Source: Plectosphaerella cucumerina
Lineage: Eukaryota; Ascomycota; Sordariomycetes; Glomerellales; Plectosphaerellaceae
DNA length: 64,000 bases
Assembly: GCA_020746995.1 (NCBI GenBank)
Contig: JAGPXD010000004.1
Location: 3,038,001 to 3,102,000, forward strand
Direction of reading: 5' to 3'
Shown piece after piece: positions 21,902-34,470 of this stretch; the stretch's first letter is position 1; each line of letters begins with the position of its first letter. A program made the position numbers and the translations under genes. The notes below the pieces were generated by a model, which saw only the letters and a list, made by a program, of their open reading frames with translations, did not search any database and had not been told where the DNA came from.

Positions 21902-24520
21902 CCTCGAGGGCGGCCGGGCGTCGATCAAAGACAAAGGGTAGCGGTTGTGACGGTCTGAGAAGGAGGCGGGCAGCAGCGGCCCGACGCGGCTACTATATCG
22001 TCTGGAGTCTGTCGAGAAGCAGACGGGGTCGACCATGGTACAGCACTTCTCTCTCGCGTCTAGTCTCCCCGGCTTTTGCGCTGGTGGGTTGCAGGAAGCG
22101 AGGGGAAGGAGAAGGAGGCAGGAGATATCTCCCCTGGATGCTGCGGTGGAAGGGCAGATGTCTCGTTTCAGCAGAGGGGTCCGTCTGGCGCCCCCTTTTT
22201 CCTGTTGGTGATGATGATGATGCTGCTGTCAAGGTTCGGGGCCGTGTCCTCGTCCGGGAAAGCGTGTGCTGTCTTGTCTTGTCTTAGAGGAAGAGGATGC
22301 AGAGGGTTCGAGGCGGGCTTCTTTGTCAGACTTGAGTGTGTTTTAAACAGGAACCGGGCCAGGGGGGGGCGTGGGAAGAAGAGGGGACGGGAGAGAGGTG
22401 ACTTTATTCCCCTGGGTGGCACGAGCGAGTGCGGAAAGAGAGACAGAGAGAGTGTGTGATGGGATGTACGAGGAAGAGGAAGAGGAGGAGGAGAAGTGCA
22501 TGGGGGCGTGAGTTGGTGAACCGGATCGCGGGCCACGGGTCGCATCTTATTGTGTGCGTCTTCGCGAGAGACATGCCTAGCCTAGGTAGGGGGCCACTTC
22601 TGCGCGTGTGTTGTGCGTGTATGTGTTATTTCTCCAGGGTCACGAGAAGTGTTTGCTTTCTCTGGTCTTCGTGGAGGTCGTTGGTCGATCAGGAGAAAGT
22701 TGAAGTGCCACACCCCCCTCCCTCCTCTCATGGATGTCACCCCCCACACACCAGCTCGGGTCTTTGCATGAGGAGAGATGGCTGGCAGCGGGAAGGGTGA
22801 AGGAGACCAGGGCCAGATCGGCGTGTAGATTGGGGGAAAGGAGGGTGTCCTGGGGAGCAAGGTCTCCCTCCCCCCCTGTCGACCATCAACGACCGAACCC
22901 CTGACACCCACACACACATACGCCTCGCGATATTGCAGATGTCCGTTCATCCCCTGACCCCGATCGCTCAACTCGAGCCGAGAAAGGTTCCCCGAATAGC
23001 CCTGCGACCCTCAGCCTCGGACAGAAGTGATGCGCGCACCGAGAGAGGAAAGCCGAGAGAGGCCGATTCTCCCGGAGTCCATCCACGTCGTGACACAAAG
23101 CGCCCAGGCAAGGTCCGAGGCGAGGCGAGGCGATACGCTCCCCCCAGGACATGTCATGTCACTCGGGGGCTTTCACAAAGGACGCAGTCAGAGCAACAGC
23201 AGCATGTCTGCCTGGTCTGGCCTGGCCTGGCCTGTGCCCCCCTCGTTCTTGTTCTATGTGTGCCTGTGTTTCGTTTGGAGGAGGCGACGGCGGGGGAGGG
23301 CATATGTGACAGGTTCCCCCCATCATGTGTGTGTGTGCAAACCACAGGCCCGCATGCCCCCCCGAGGGACGGACAAGCAGCTGTCAACCGTGGCAGACGC
23401 CCCTTTCGTCTTACCTACTAGACGCCCTTTGCTCATGCCCCCCCACACCGCGGTGGGACATGGGCAGCACAGAGCACAGATACACATGGAGGCGCGGCAT
23501 GTTACGCCTGTGCGAGCCTGGTGGTGCTTGTTGGGGGAGGGGACGAGGAGGAGAAGGTGCTATTCCTGTTGCTATGTTGAGGTAGGCGGTACAGCAGACA
23601 ACGCGGGGGAAAGGTTGGTGACAGGCCAGAGGGGATGGGATGTTCATTGGCAGATCTGACACGGCCGAGAGTGAACCGACAAACGGACTCGATATGTGTA
23701 TGTAGAAGCGAGGCTCCGGGGGTGTTTCCGTCCATCTGTCCAGCGAGCCGCCTGCAAGAGACAACTGACGACGACCGGCACCGGGGAACAAGCAACAGTA
23801 GCAGACCGGAAAAGAGCAGTGAGAGCAAAAGGTCAGACTGATTGCGTCGGTAGTACATGCGCGCCCTGGGGCTCTTCCAATGAGGTGACCGCAGGGGCCA
23901 TGATGCTGTTTGTGTGCATTTGCCGACCAATAGGCCGCAGAGTAGCCCGACGCACCCCCCTCCCTCCGGTGCTGCAGCGTGTGGTAGTTCTCCGTTTTCT
24001 TTTCTTCAGCGGGATCATCCAGGTGTCAAAGGAGCCTCAAGCTAGGGGGACGACGGCATGCCAAGAGCGAGAGAGAGGCAAAATCCCCGCACTGAAGCGA
24101 GCGGCCAACTCGGCGTCGACAAACGGCCGGCTGATGGGACATATCTGACATGACCGAGGAGTGATGCGGTGTGAGAGAAAAAGGGGGGGCCAGCCGAGTA
24201 AAGCCGTTCGTACTGACGGCAGATATCGAGGCTTCGTCGATATGCCTTGCAGCACACCACACTTCCCTCCCCTTGACCATCCTCTGACAACGTCCCCGAG
24301 GCGGTCAACACCACTGCCATCTCCAAACCATACCTCCACGTCCAGAAGCCAGCTGCACCAGCCCGCACCCCCGGACGTCAGCGGCGGCCGGCCCAGGCAT
24401 CCCCCCTGTTCGTTTCCCCGGGGCAACGTTTCCAGCAACCGGGATTTCGTCCAGGAGATGCATGCCACCATGCATCTCACCGGACGACTGTCCTAGAGCC
24501 GCAGAGAAAAAACGAACTCG

Positions 24521-24533
24521 CCCCCCCCCCCCC
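24521..24533 (+). repeat. Homopolymer run of 13 C
   Basis: Thirteen consecutive C in the gene-poor region upstream of the Zn2Cys6 gene. A likely site of length variation or sequencing error. Confidence 0.8.
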
Positions 24534-25401
24534 TTCAAGCACGACGGAGCTCCATCCATGCCTCTCGTCTTTGTGTAACCTCCCTTCGAAGACAGACCAG
24601 CCTGCTGAGCAGACACGCGACGCCTCACGTCTTGGCCGTCTGGCCTAGGGCTCGTCGTCCTCGACCGGCCAGTCGATTCCCTGCCCGTGACGACTTGTCT
24701 GAGGCCTCGTCTCGGTCCTTAGCCCTCGAGACAATTCTGAGCCAGGTACCCAGCATAGACTCCCCTGGCAAAGATGAGATACAAACCCCCATCGAGGAAG
24801 ATCGTCGCGGGCGTATCACACGCATCCCCGGAGGCGTTCGCGCGACCCGGCCCTCCCTGGCCTGAGGAAACAAGACTAACCCCCCCCTCCCTCCTCAACC
24901 TCCTGTCGTCGGGCCACATGGTAGCTCGGCACATTCAGGCGCTTGACAGCTGTCTGGCGTGGAGCGAGGCGAAGGGGTGGGCAGCCGGTGTCGCGCATGC
25001 TGTCGGTACCCGACACAGAGACACAGACCGCTCATCAAAAAAGGGCCTTGACGCAAGGCGCCACGGCATCTCCCACATGCGCTCTTTCGTCCCTCAGCCC
25101 GGCCATGAAACAGAACATCCCCTGTCCAGTCCTGTCCGAATAAAGAAGAAGGGGTGGTAGGAGTGGACAGTTCCTCGCGTGGCCCTCGCAGCCGAAACAT
25201 ATCCCCCCCTTTCTCCTCCAAGGGTTGATGACGAGCAGCGCGCCTGTTCGCCCACCAAGCCCGATCTCATCGTAGAGAGGAGGTGTGGGAACCGGGTTCC
25301 CGGCGCGATCATCGACGAGATCGTACCGAGCAAGTGCCCCCAGCCCGCCCACTCACATCTGGGCGATCCAGAATAATCCGCCGACGCCCGCCCGCCCCTC
25401 C

Positions 25402-25421
25402 CATCGCATCGCATCGCATCG
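25402..25421 (+). repeat. CATCG pentanucleotide repeat, four units
   Basis: Four perfect CATCG units. The same unit recurs in other non-coding parts of the window, at 31726-31740 (three units) and 63516-63540 (five units). Confidence 0.8.
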
Positions 25422-26018
25422 CGCTGCCACGGGATGGGACAGATTTCCGCGCGCGCCGCCGACGCATACCTGACATCGGATGAGGCCGTCCCGGACAGGG
25501 CCTCTGCACGTCAGTCAGCTGGACCCCCATATGCATAACGCTCCCGAAGGACATTCAGCCTCCGGGGGGGTCATACGTCCATCAGGGGGGGGGCACATCC
25601 CCGGAGCACCTCCGGCCTCGAGCTCGACGCAGGGGTTACATATGGGGGCTGGCTGACCTCTTCTTTGTGTGACATCCTCGCCTTGGCAGGGCCTCTCCCC
25701 CCCAACGCCCGACCCTACTGGGAAGCGATATGCGAGGAGACGAAAGGCGGTGGGTAGCTCGTCCAGAAAAGTCGGTGCGGGCGGCTGCGGCAGATGCAGA
25801 CAAGACAGATGGAATGAAAGAATGAAAGGGGGGGAAATAGCCCGACGCAGATACGGCATGCAGCACCTCCCCTCATGCACTGGGATCGTAGTGGCAGGTG
25901 ATGTGTCAACCCGCGGGCAGGCGCCTCTCCGGCTCGATCGAGGCTTCTCTCCTCCCCACGACCTTCCCTTCGCCTCGCCGCCCCCCTTTCTTTCGGGCGC
26001 ATTGTGGATTTGTCCTCG

Positions 26019-27557
26019 CTACCTCCTTCTAGAATCATCGTAACGGCCCCGGCCGCCGCCTCGATAATCTCCGCCTCGGTCCCTCTCGCGGTCTCTCCTG
26101 TCCCTGCGGTCGCCGCCGGCGGGCGCCCGACGATCGTCGTCGCGCCGTCCGTCGTACCGCCGACCGCCCCGGGGGCTCCTGCTCCTGCTGTTTCCTCGCC
26201 GGCGGCTCGCCTCTTCCTGGTAGCGACCTGCCTCCCTGTCACGGCCTCCTTCCCTGTCACCGCCCTGTCGAGGGTCGTCGCGCGGCGGCCTCGCCTCCTG
26301 TTTCGCATCCTGCCGCGCATGGCGTCCCTTCATCTCCTCATCGCCATACACCAGGTTATACCGCTCATCGCGCCGGTCATCCTGGTCGCGGTACTGCCGC
26401 CTCTTCTCCAGCTCATCGACACCGCCCCAGCCGCCCCGTGCCCCGTTGGCGTTCTGCTTGCGCTTCTTGTTCTCGTCGCTGCGCCACACGTCACTAAGCT
26501 TGCTGACGCTCTGCGAAAAGTCGACGTGGATGCGCCGGTCGTCGATGAGCACATCCTGCATCTTGAAGTACGCCGCCTCGCATGACGCCTTTTCCGAGTA
26601 CTCGATGAAGGCGTACTGCAGGCTGTCGCCCGTCTTTTTGTCACGGATCACCTCGCAGCTGAGGATCTTGCCAAATCGGCCAAAGATGAGCTCCAGGTCA
26701 CCGTCTGTCGTCACCGGGTTGAGCTTGCACACGAAGAGAACGTTCTCTGGCGGCGCCACCTCGGCGAACGGGAGGTCACCCATCATCTCAAGTGTCAACG
26801 CCTGGGCGCGGGCCTCGCGTTCGCGTCGCCGCTTCTCCAAGTCCTCCTCAGCCAGTCCGTCATCTTCGTGCAGCGCAGCCTCGTCGGCGATGCGCACCGT
26901 CGCCAGCTGCGCCTTGCTAGGCGGCGGCGAGGAGCTCGGCTCCCGGAGCCCTGCCGGGTCTGGGTACGGGTCGTCGAGGATGACGGTGTGCTTGATGCGA
27001 ATGTCGACCAGCGGGTGGCCCTTTTCATCAACGATAGCCTCGTTGATCTTCTCCAACACGTCGAAGCCTTCAACGACCTTGCCAAAGATGGCGGCTTTGC
27101 CGTCCAGGTAGTCCGTGTCCTCGCCGAGGGTGACGATGAACTGCGAGGCAGCCAGGCGCGTCTCAGGGTCCCCGTCAACCGGCACCGTGGCCATGCTGAC
27201 GGTGCCGCGCTCGAGGTGCTTCAGCTTGGGGTGGAAGAGGGCGGGGAACATCTTGTCGCGCTTCTCGCCCGAGACGTTGCCCCATATCGACGTGCCGCCA
27301 TCGGACTCCTTGGACCACGGGCCCAGGGGATCGCCCGTCTGGAAGGAGAAGTTTTTCTGGATGGAGTGGACGGGCGAGAAGTTGTAGTATTTCGTCTTGC
27401 AGAGCTTCAGAAAGCTGTACACACGCTTCGGTCAGCTGAGCATGGAGGTGGAATGAGCGGGGGAGGGAAGGGCGTACTTTTCGCAAAGCTTTGGAGCGTA
27501 GTCGACCAGGAGGTCGATCACGATGTCCCCGGCGCTGGTCTCGAGGAGCACCGACAT
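26019..27557 (-). CDS. ppil4: Cyclophilin-RRM protein, PPIL4/CYP6 family
   Basis: Two exons, 27557-27478 and 27414-26019, with a 63-base intron (GTACGC...TACAG), give 491 residues. Residues 1-165 are a cyclophilin-type domain (MSVLLETSAGDIVIDLLVDY, YYNFSPVHSIQKNF, QTGDPLG). Near 245-325 is an RRM with RNP2 LFVCKLNPVTTD and RNP1-like YAFIEYSEK, followed by the family signature DDRRIHVDFSQSVSKL. The C-terminus is Arg/Asp/Gly-rich with RS and RGG-like runs. PPIL4 proteins are nuclear and associate with spliceosomes. The position equal to the catalytic Arg55 of cyclophilin A is His in the SPVHSIQ segment, as in other PPIL4 proteins, so prolyl isomerase activity may be weak or absent. Confidence 0.93.
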
Positions 27558-28796
27558 TGCTGCGGCAGCCGCGCGGATCACAGCGATAATCGATTCGGCA
27601 AGGTGTTGTGTGTTGCAAGAATAGCTTTTGTTCCGGATTGTCGGTTTCCGAGATCGATCGTTGAAATATGCTTCAGCCGGCGTGGGCAGCTGCGGCTGTG
27701 GATAAAGAGTGAAGACGCATGCAGACAGACGCGCCTGGCGGTTGGCGACCAAGTGACGTTGGTGGTTGGAGCTGATAGCTTAGTCATACAAGGACAGTGC
27801 GATCTCGAAAAGTGAGCACGTGACTGATTGGTGTGATTGTGGGCAGATGTCACAGTGCAGCCCGAGACATCACCAGCACAGCCAATTACGGCCCCTGCAG
27901 TCGGCCCATCTGTCACTTCAGACAGGCGTCTCCAGACTGTGCCGCCAAGATCCGGGGAAAGCTGCATGCTTGGCCGGGGGAATTGACTCTGAAGGTCAAG
28001 GATCACCTTTCCCAGAGCACCACTCGGATCCCGCTGGCGACCGCATCAATCGTTCAGTCCCTCCCGGCTCCCGGCCAACAACACAGCCTGATCAAAATCC
28101 AGCCGAGTGGCGAAACCGGGCCGGCTTGGACTTGACGGCCCTCATCCCCAGGGCGCCGGGCGTTTGCTAGCGCCGCCGAGTCGCGAACATCCGATCACTT
28201 GGGGGGGCGCATAGTTCTGGTTCAGGTAAAAAGTTGTTTCATACCCAGAGGCAAACCTGTCGTGCCACTCTGTGCTGATGTGACCTTTTTTCCTTTACCT
28301 AAGGTCAGGTCACAGGTAGAGGATGGTACCCCTACTACTACTACTATCCTACAGAAAGCCTCCCCGCCGGCTTCTGCCGGCCGGGGGTGGCATGATGTCC
28401 CGCTTATCAGACATGAAGGATGTGGGGAAAGTCGCCCAGAAAATACCAGAAAATAGAATCGCCAGTTGTGTGTGCAGATAGATGCCTTGCCAGGTAACTG
28501 TTCCCATAGTTTTCCCCGGATAAATGGAAGTAAAGAGGTCGCGGCGATTTCCGATCGCTCGATCGACGCAAAATAGTCCCCGTAACGCCATGCTCCAAAT
28601 GTCAGGCCTCTCCCGCTCAGGTGAGGGCCACGGCCCATTGAATTACGGTGGCCGCGTGCCGCATTATGTCCACGTGTGGAAAAGTGTTGAAAGATGTCAA
28701 GTCGAAGGTGGTTGAAGTGAGGTAGAAGGTAGAAGGTGGTGGTGGTGGTGGTGGAGGAGGAGGAGGCGCGGGCGCCAGGACAGGAAGCGTGCCGTC
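27558..28796. other. Intergenic: PPIL4 promoter and upstream gene 3' region
   Basis: No gene is supported. Holds the PPIL4 promoter and, towards 28796, a GGT/GGA repeat close to the stop of the next gene. Confidence 0.45.
28735..28766 (+). repeat. GGT/GGA trinucleotide tract
   Basis: About six GGT units followed by GGA units, just past the stop of the minus-strand gene that ends at 28797. On the transcribed strand it is a CCA/CCT pyrimidine-rich 3' tract. Confidence 0.7.
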
Positions 28797-29399
28797 CTAT
28801 GGCGCGCTCTTGCGCCTGCGCTCCGATCGCAACTCCTTCTCCGTCTCCATGAGGCGGCACTGGACCCAATTCCTGAATGTCCTATCGGAGCGGGCCTGGT
28901 CGCCGTTGAGCAGCTCTGTGAGGGCGCGCTTCATGGCTTCGTTGACGTCGAAGAGACGCTGCTCCTCCTCAGCAAGCTGGAAGAGAATCGACTCGTCGGG
29001 GAGGGTCGTCAGGGCGGTGCTGTTGCGGCGCGTCTTGGGCGGGCCGGCGAGGGAGGAGCGGCGGCTGTGGTGGCGGGAAGAGCTGGAGGGAGGGCACTGG
29101 CCAAAGGGCGAGGAGTAGCCGCGGGTCGGCGAGACGGCGGGTGTGGAGGCGTAAGAGCTGGAGGATGTTGTTGTCGTGATGGAGACGGGGGGATATTGTG
29201 CTGAGGCACGAATGCTCTCAAGTGTTGTGCGGAGTTCCTCGTGCTGCTCGGCGAGCATGAAGTATTTCTGCATGGCGAAGCCGCCGGAGTGATCCATCCG
29301 GGGCGAGTCTGGTGGTGTCGGCATCATGGTGGCAGACATTGATCGTGATGGCACGTGGAGTGTGTAGGAGTGGTGTCGGGTGCCTCTTGATGATCCCAT
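28797..29399 (-). CDS. Conserved-looking protein of unknown function
   Basis: Single exon, 200 residues from the ATG at 29399. An earlier start in the same frame would be TTG. The N-terminal part contains MPTPPDSPRMDHSGG and a possible short helix MQKYFMLAEQHEELRTTLE. The centre is Ser/Thr/Pro-rich and disordered with a basic RHHSRRSS patch. The C-terminal ~70 residues (DESILFQLAEEEQRLFDVNE, then MKRALTELLN, RTFRNWVQCRLME and a basic tail) look like a folded helical module under selection. I recall similar short proteins in Sordariomycetes with no assigned role. No signal peptide or membrane segment. Probably intracellular, and possibly nuclear given the basic C-terminus. Confidence 0.68.
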   Translation of the reverse strand: MGSSRGTRHHSYTLHVPSRSMSATMMPTPPDSPRMDHSGGFAMQKYFMLAEQHEELRTTLESIRASAQYPPVSITTTTSSSSYASTPAVSPTRGYSSPFGQCPPSSSSRHHSRRSSLAGPPKTRRNSTALTTLPDESILFQLAEEEQRLFDVNEAMKRALTELLNGDQARSDRTFRNWVQCRLMETEKELRSERRRKSAP

Positions 29400-32300
29400 C
29401 GATAGTGCTGACTGAGGGAGCAACCGGGGGAGGGGAATTGGGTTGCGGAAGGGAGGTGGTGGTGTTTTTGTATGGCGAGCCAGAGAGGTCGGGCTGGAGG
29501 GTGTGTGTCGAGGAAGGGGGGGAGAGGTCCTCGGTGAATAATCGGGGTGGTACTTGTTGGTCAGGTTGGCCAGGTGGTATTGGTATGAGGTAAGAAGTTA
29601 AGTGGCCGCGTGGAGAGGGTGATGCAGCGTGGAAAAGATGAGGCGACAAGAGTTCAGGATGAATTCCAGACGGCCGGTGTCCCCGGGGGAGGAAGCTCGA
29701 GGGTAGTTATTATCGAGGATGGGATGGGATGGGCTGGGCGGCCGGGGAGGCGCAGGCAGAGCGATAGCAACGGCAAGCGTTGGGTTGGATCGGTGGAAAA
29801 GGTACAAGCGGTACCTAGCGCGCTCAAGCAGGCAGGAAGGCGATCCCTGTGGAGAATTTGGCGCCGTCTGCTGGGTTTGGTCCGACCTGGTGATGGTGGT
29901 GTGGTGTGCCAGTGGTGTGGTGTGGCGGGCCACGACCTCTTGCGTCGGTAGCGTGCCTGGAGAGTTCTGGGAACAGACACGCTGACGCTAGGGCGGCGGA
30001 GGAAGGGTGCGAGCGTTGGCGTGCACTCAGGCGAGTACAGTAGCGGCGATGCGGGGTTGGCTGGTTGGATGTCGGGGCGCCGTGTTTGTTTGTAGTGTCC
30101 GGGTGGCCAAGGGCTGGTGAAGTTCGCCGGGTGGTAATGGTGTAAGAGTGTGGTAAGAGGATGGGTGGTGATTGGCGATCGGTGGGTGCCCGGGTTGCGA
30201 ACGGCAGAGGGCCCGAATGGACGAGCGTGTTTAGGCCAAGAGCTTCGTTTCCCTCCACGGCTGATGGTTCGGGGTTTCGGGGGTCTGTGTTCTTATGCTG
30301 GGCACCTGGAGCACTGCAAGATGATGCCGCTGCAGATATGGGATGCGAGTCCAAGCACAGGTGACCGTCGGGCTGAGATGGTGCTCCAATGGGCGGCGAA
30401 GGACTGAAGAGGTGCTTGGCTGACGGGTTCCTGATAGGGCGGAGGGAGGCGTCGTCGGATACGGGGGGATGGGCTGGGCTTGGTTGGGCTGCTGCTGCAG
30501 TGCAGTGAGAAGAGGGGTGTGGCTCGGTTTGTCGACTTTTGCAAGGCGGTCGACACGAAATGGATGGATGTGACGGGCAATTAATATGCAGGTGTGAGGA
30601 CTCGGACGGGGTGGGCGTTTCGCGGATGATAAGGGCGAGGCGCGGCTCCAACGGGGATGAGACGTTGACAGCAAGGGGCGAGTTCCGGGGGTTTTGATGC
30701 GCAAATGCAAAAAGACCAAAAAGGGGGGAGAGACTGAGTCGGGTTGCTTCGTTTCCTGTCGTATCGGTAGTGGCACCGGGCGTTTACTAGTAATATGATC
30801 ACGAAGGAGCGGAGGAGGAGCTGGGACGGGTAATAATGAGGAACGGCACGGCGTCAATCAAAGCACGAGATTGACGTCTTCAAGTTCGTGGCGGACGGGC
30901 GGGCTCATTAAACTCGATCTCGGAATCCAGGGATTTCCAGGGAACCTGCCAACGGCTTGCCCGTGCAGCAGGTGAGCGACGGGAGCGCCTGGGGTGCTGG
31001 GGCCTGTGGATAGTGGACAGTGGTCCAGTAGACATGGAAGGTGTGGACTGGCAGGTCGATGGCGTAACGCGCGAACGCTCCCCAGCGGTGGGCCCCCCCC
31101 CTTTGAGCTCCAGGCTCTCCCAGTGGAAACCGAACGTGCTGCAGGCCTGCAACTCCAACAGTCCTGGCCTCTGATGGCTGCCCGCGTGCAGGGGTCGGAA
31201 GCGCCCCGGGGGTGCCAAGGGGGCTCGACGTTCTGGACTCTTTCGGCACTCCAAATATGGAAATTGCCCGGCGGGGATTGGGCGGATACGAAGCGGGCCA
31301 CCACACAGAGGCAACACGCAAGCCGCCTTTTTTTCCTTGGTTCGCAATCGGCGCCCGGTCGTGGCGTCTTTTGCCTGTCTTTTTTTCTCTGCTTATCGAA
31401 AAAGCGGCGCCTGTCTGCAACGGGAAGGCAGTACAATCGCGACAGGGACGCCAGCGATGGCGACGTCAGGGGAGGGGCGAAGTGCTTGGCCCAGTTTGTC
31501 TATCGTCCACGCGCGTGGTGCTGACGGTGTGATTGTGGCTGACTGCTGTCGTGGTTATGAGGCTTGGCTAGGCAGCTGTGGCTTGCCCGTACTTTTCTCT
31601 GTGCCCGTGGATGGAAGTTCGGTTAAGTTCTCGATGGATATCAAGGGAGGGGATTCGGGAACCCGCGAGTCAGTGTCCCATGCCGAAATCTCCCCAATGG
31701 CTGTGTTGATGCCGCCTTCAATGCGCATCGCATCGCATCGCAGACAGATTCCGACAGCAATCCCCATTCTTCATTTTCAACTCAATTGCTCCATTCCCGT
31801 CGCATCTCATCAGTCCCAGCAGCTTCCCCTCCTCTTCCATCACCCGTCACCGCCAGGAGCTGGAGCTTGCTCCGTCGTCCCAAAATAATGATGTGACGTA
31901 TTCGGGCCCCCCTTTTTCCCCATATCCAGTTCTTGCCAGGCCACACACGTTCAAAGTCACCCCGATAGATCGTCTTCCAGCAGCCCCGTGCCACTGAAAA
32001 TCCCCCCCTCCCAAGCTTTTCCCACTGTTTCACCTCCCCCCTGCCCTTTCTCATTCCATCCCTGGCAATGCCTGGCTCCAGTCCGGCTCCGCTGCATCGG
32101 AATCGTGACAGACGCCACGGGGAAGAAAACACTGGCCCGCACAACGTGAACACTACGTCAACCATGACCTGACGGACCCTTTTGTCCCTTGGTCCCCTCG
32201 TATGATACGATCCATCCGAGCCGGCGGAAACCACGGCGAACCCCCTGAATGGCTTCAACCGCAACACATGACCGGCCCATCGCCCCAGTAGTTGTAGTGT

Positions 32301-34470
32301 CTGCGCTTACAGTACACGTCCCACGCTTCTTTGTCCGACAACATGCCAAGGCCCAGGAACACCAGCTCTGCAGCGCCATCGCCCCTCGGATCTCGCCTGA
32401 TGTCACTCCCGGCTCATGCGCCGCCGCGAACGTCCTCCCTGGCTGTCCGAGCAGAAGATGGAATGTAGCCGGGGCGGCGCCACACCTGTCGACAGACAAA
32501 CAAACAAACAAAACTTCATCGGGGACCACCCTGCCACCGTCGCCGGACGTCGCTCCGAGGTTCAAGCCTCCCCTGGATCCTGATCCCACCCTCCACTGCA
32601 CATCCCGATGCTGGCAAGCTGGGCAGCTGGGTTGCCCTGCCTGCACCTGCACCTGACTATCCTCACCGAACTCACCCTGAACCGATCCCCTGCTCCATCA
32701 TCGAATAATCGGCCGGACGACCCCCTCCGATCTTCTCTCCCCGCCATGGGCGCTCGACCTCCCGCCGCAGCACACATGATCTTCCCAACGTCTCCCCCGT
32801 ACCTGCAGTCCCACCCCTCCCGGGCGCTCGTCCCGGAGAACATGATCGTCAGCAAGCGCGATGAAGCAGGTTCATTGCAGCCCGGCGCCCAGAAACCTGG
32901 GACCAGTCCCTTCGTCTGAAAGTCGGGCCAACCAGCGCGGACAAGAAAAGTACCTGAGCAGCTCGAAAGGTACCTCATGGCGCCTGCCCGTGTCGTGTCG
33001 CCGCCGGTCCTTTGTCCCCGATGACTTCATAGCCTTCATCTAGCACGGCTGCCTCCCTCTACCTTATCTTCGCCCGCCCTAGAAGAGAGAAAAAGAACTC
33101 AACAATCTTTGAAAACGGCGGCTCTCCTTCTGCCAGGTTCAGCCCAGGGCCCGGCGGTGCTAGCTCCGGGACCCTCCCGCCTCTCGTGGAAATACCACCC
33201 AATCAACATATCCCGCGCCAAAAAAGGCCTTCCAACATCCCAAACTTGGCACAACCGCCCTACCTGATATCACTCACCCATAATTCTCGCAACCCTTTCG
33301 CCATCTTTTCGCCTCCCAGATACAGAAACACCAGAAGCACTTTCTCACCGCACATGGCAAATCAACTGATCGGCCCAGCTCTCCCACCATCCCGATCCCC
33401 CGCGGCCATCGCGCCCCCGCCCAATGATCGAGTGAGATCGACGCAAGCCCGTGCTGACATGCAAGACACGGGACGCGTTCCAGACCTGGACCTTTCGCCA
33501 CCGAGACACGTTGCACGCCACACTCTGCGTATGACCTCAGGGGGGAGGATGCTTTAGCCACATCAAACTCGAGAGGTGTCTGAGGGTGACGTAGCAGCCA
33601 CACTTTGGGTTTCGTCCTTCGTATGCGTGTTGTCACGGAGTTTATTTTACTTCGCCGCCGGCGTCGTGTTGCCTGTTGATCAAGCGTGGCTGAGGCATAG
33701 ATCAACCGGGTGTGACACTACGGCATGAACATGTGGCGATCACGTTCACCCTACGACCTAGATGGGGACGGTCCCTGGCTATCAAGAGCGTCAGAATGGG
33801 CACTTGGCAGGCCTCCGGAACAGTTGGGCCTGCTGTTGAGAGATGCGCAAGACAGTCACATCAGCGATGACGGCTGTTGTGTTGCGTTTCTCACTGAACA
33901 ACTCACATGACAGGATTCTGCCTGTGACCATGGCCTAGAAGTTGATCTCAGTGTTGCAGGCAGTCCTCAGTCTGGCTCTCTCAGTTTGGATATGTGGTCC
34001 CTCAAGTATGAGTCGTCATGTCCACGGCCCAACAGGAGACTCCTGGCCTTGTCCAAGTCTTGGAGTGTTCAGGGTGAGTTAACTGGCCGACTAGTACGTG
34101 TAATCACAGGTTCTCCGGTGTCTGCAGGTGACGGCTTACGGAGCAAGTCGTGTTGGCCCTTTCCACCGTGATCAACCACGTATCAGGTCATGAGGCTGCA
34201 ATTGATATCTCGCATGGGGAAGCCTATAGGCTTCAAGACACCGACACCCTGACAGATCCAAGAAGTCAACAGGGACTCTGTAAAAAATCACAATGTTCGA
34301 AAGGCAGCCCATTGCTGTGACTGACAGGCCACTGTGACCGGTGCGTCTGGCCTGCCTAGACGTTCTCATCGTGAACAAATCAACCCCTTAGAGCAAGACG
34401 CCCTGAAATCTTCAATATCACAAGCACTGGCATGGCGACATACCCTTGGGCGTCTGTTCATCCTCCACCG
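29400..34470. other. Gene-free 5 kb interval
   Basis: The longest stretch without a supported gene, between the start of the unknown gene at 29399 and the stop of the EFM3-like gene. Between about 29400 and 31000 it reads like promoter and leader DNA with many short frames. Three CATCG units lie at 31726-31740. From about 33700 to 34430 the sequence is visibly less GC-rich than the surroundings but shows no repeat ends, transposase motif or RNA gene. I see no coding gene. Confidence 0.4.

Larger units (their letters stand above)
21902..26018. other. Long non-coding region upstream of the Zn2Cys6 gene
   Basis: About 4.1 kb without a supported gene, between the Zn2Cys6 start and the 3' end of PPIL4, both on the minus strand. 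It is rich in simple sequence: a 13-C run at 24521-24533, GGCCT repeats near 23215-23230, GAGGC repeats near 23118-23132 and four CATCG units at 25402-25421. It probably holds a long promoter and leader, and perhaps a non-coding RNA. Every frame checked lacked conserved motifs. Confidence 0.45.

Noticed and set aside
34238..34251. ACACCGACACCCTG shared with about 58888-58901
   Set aside because: Only 14 bases match and the flanks differ, so it is compatible with chance.
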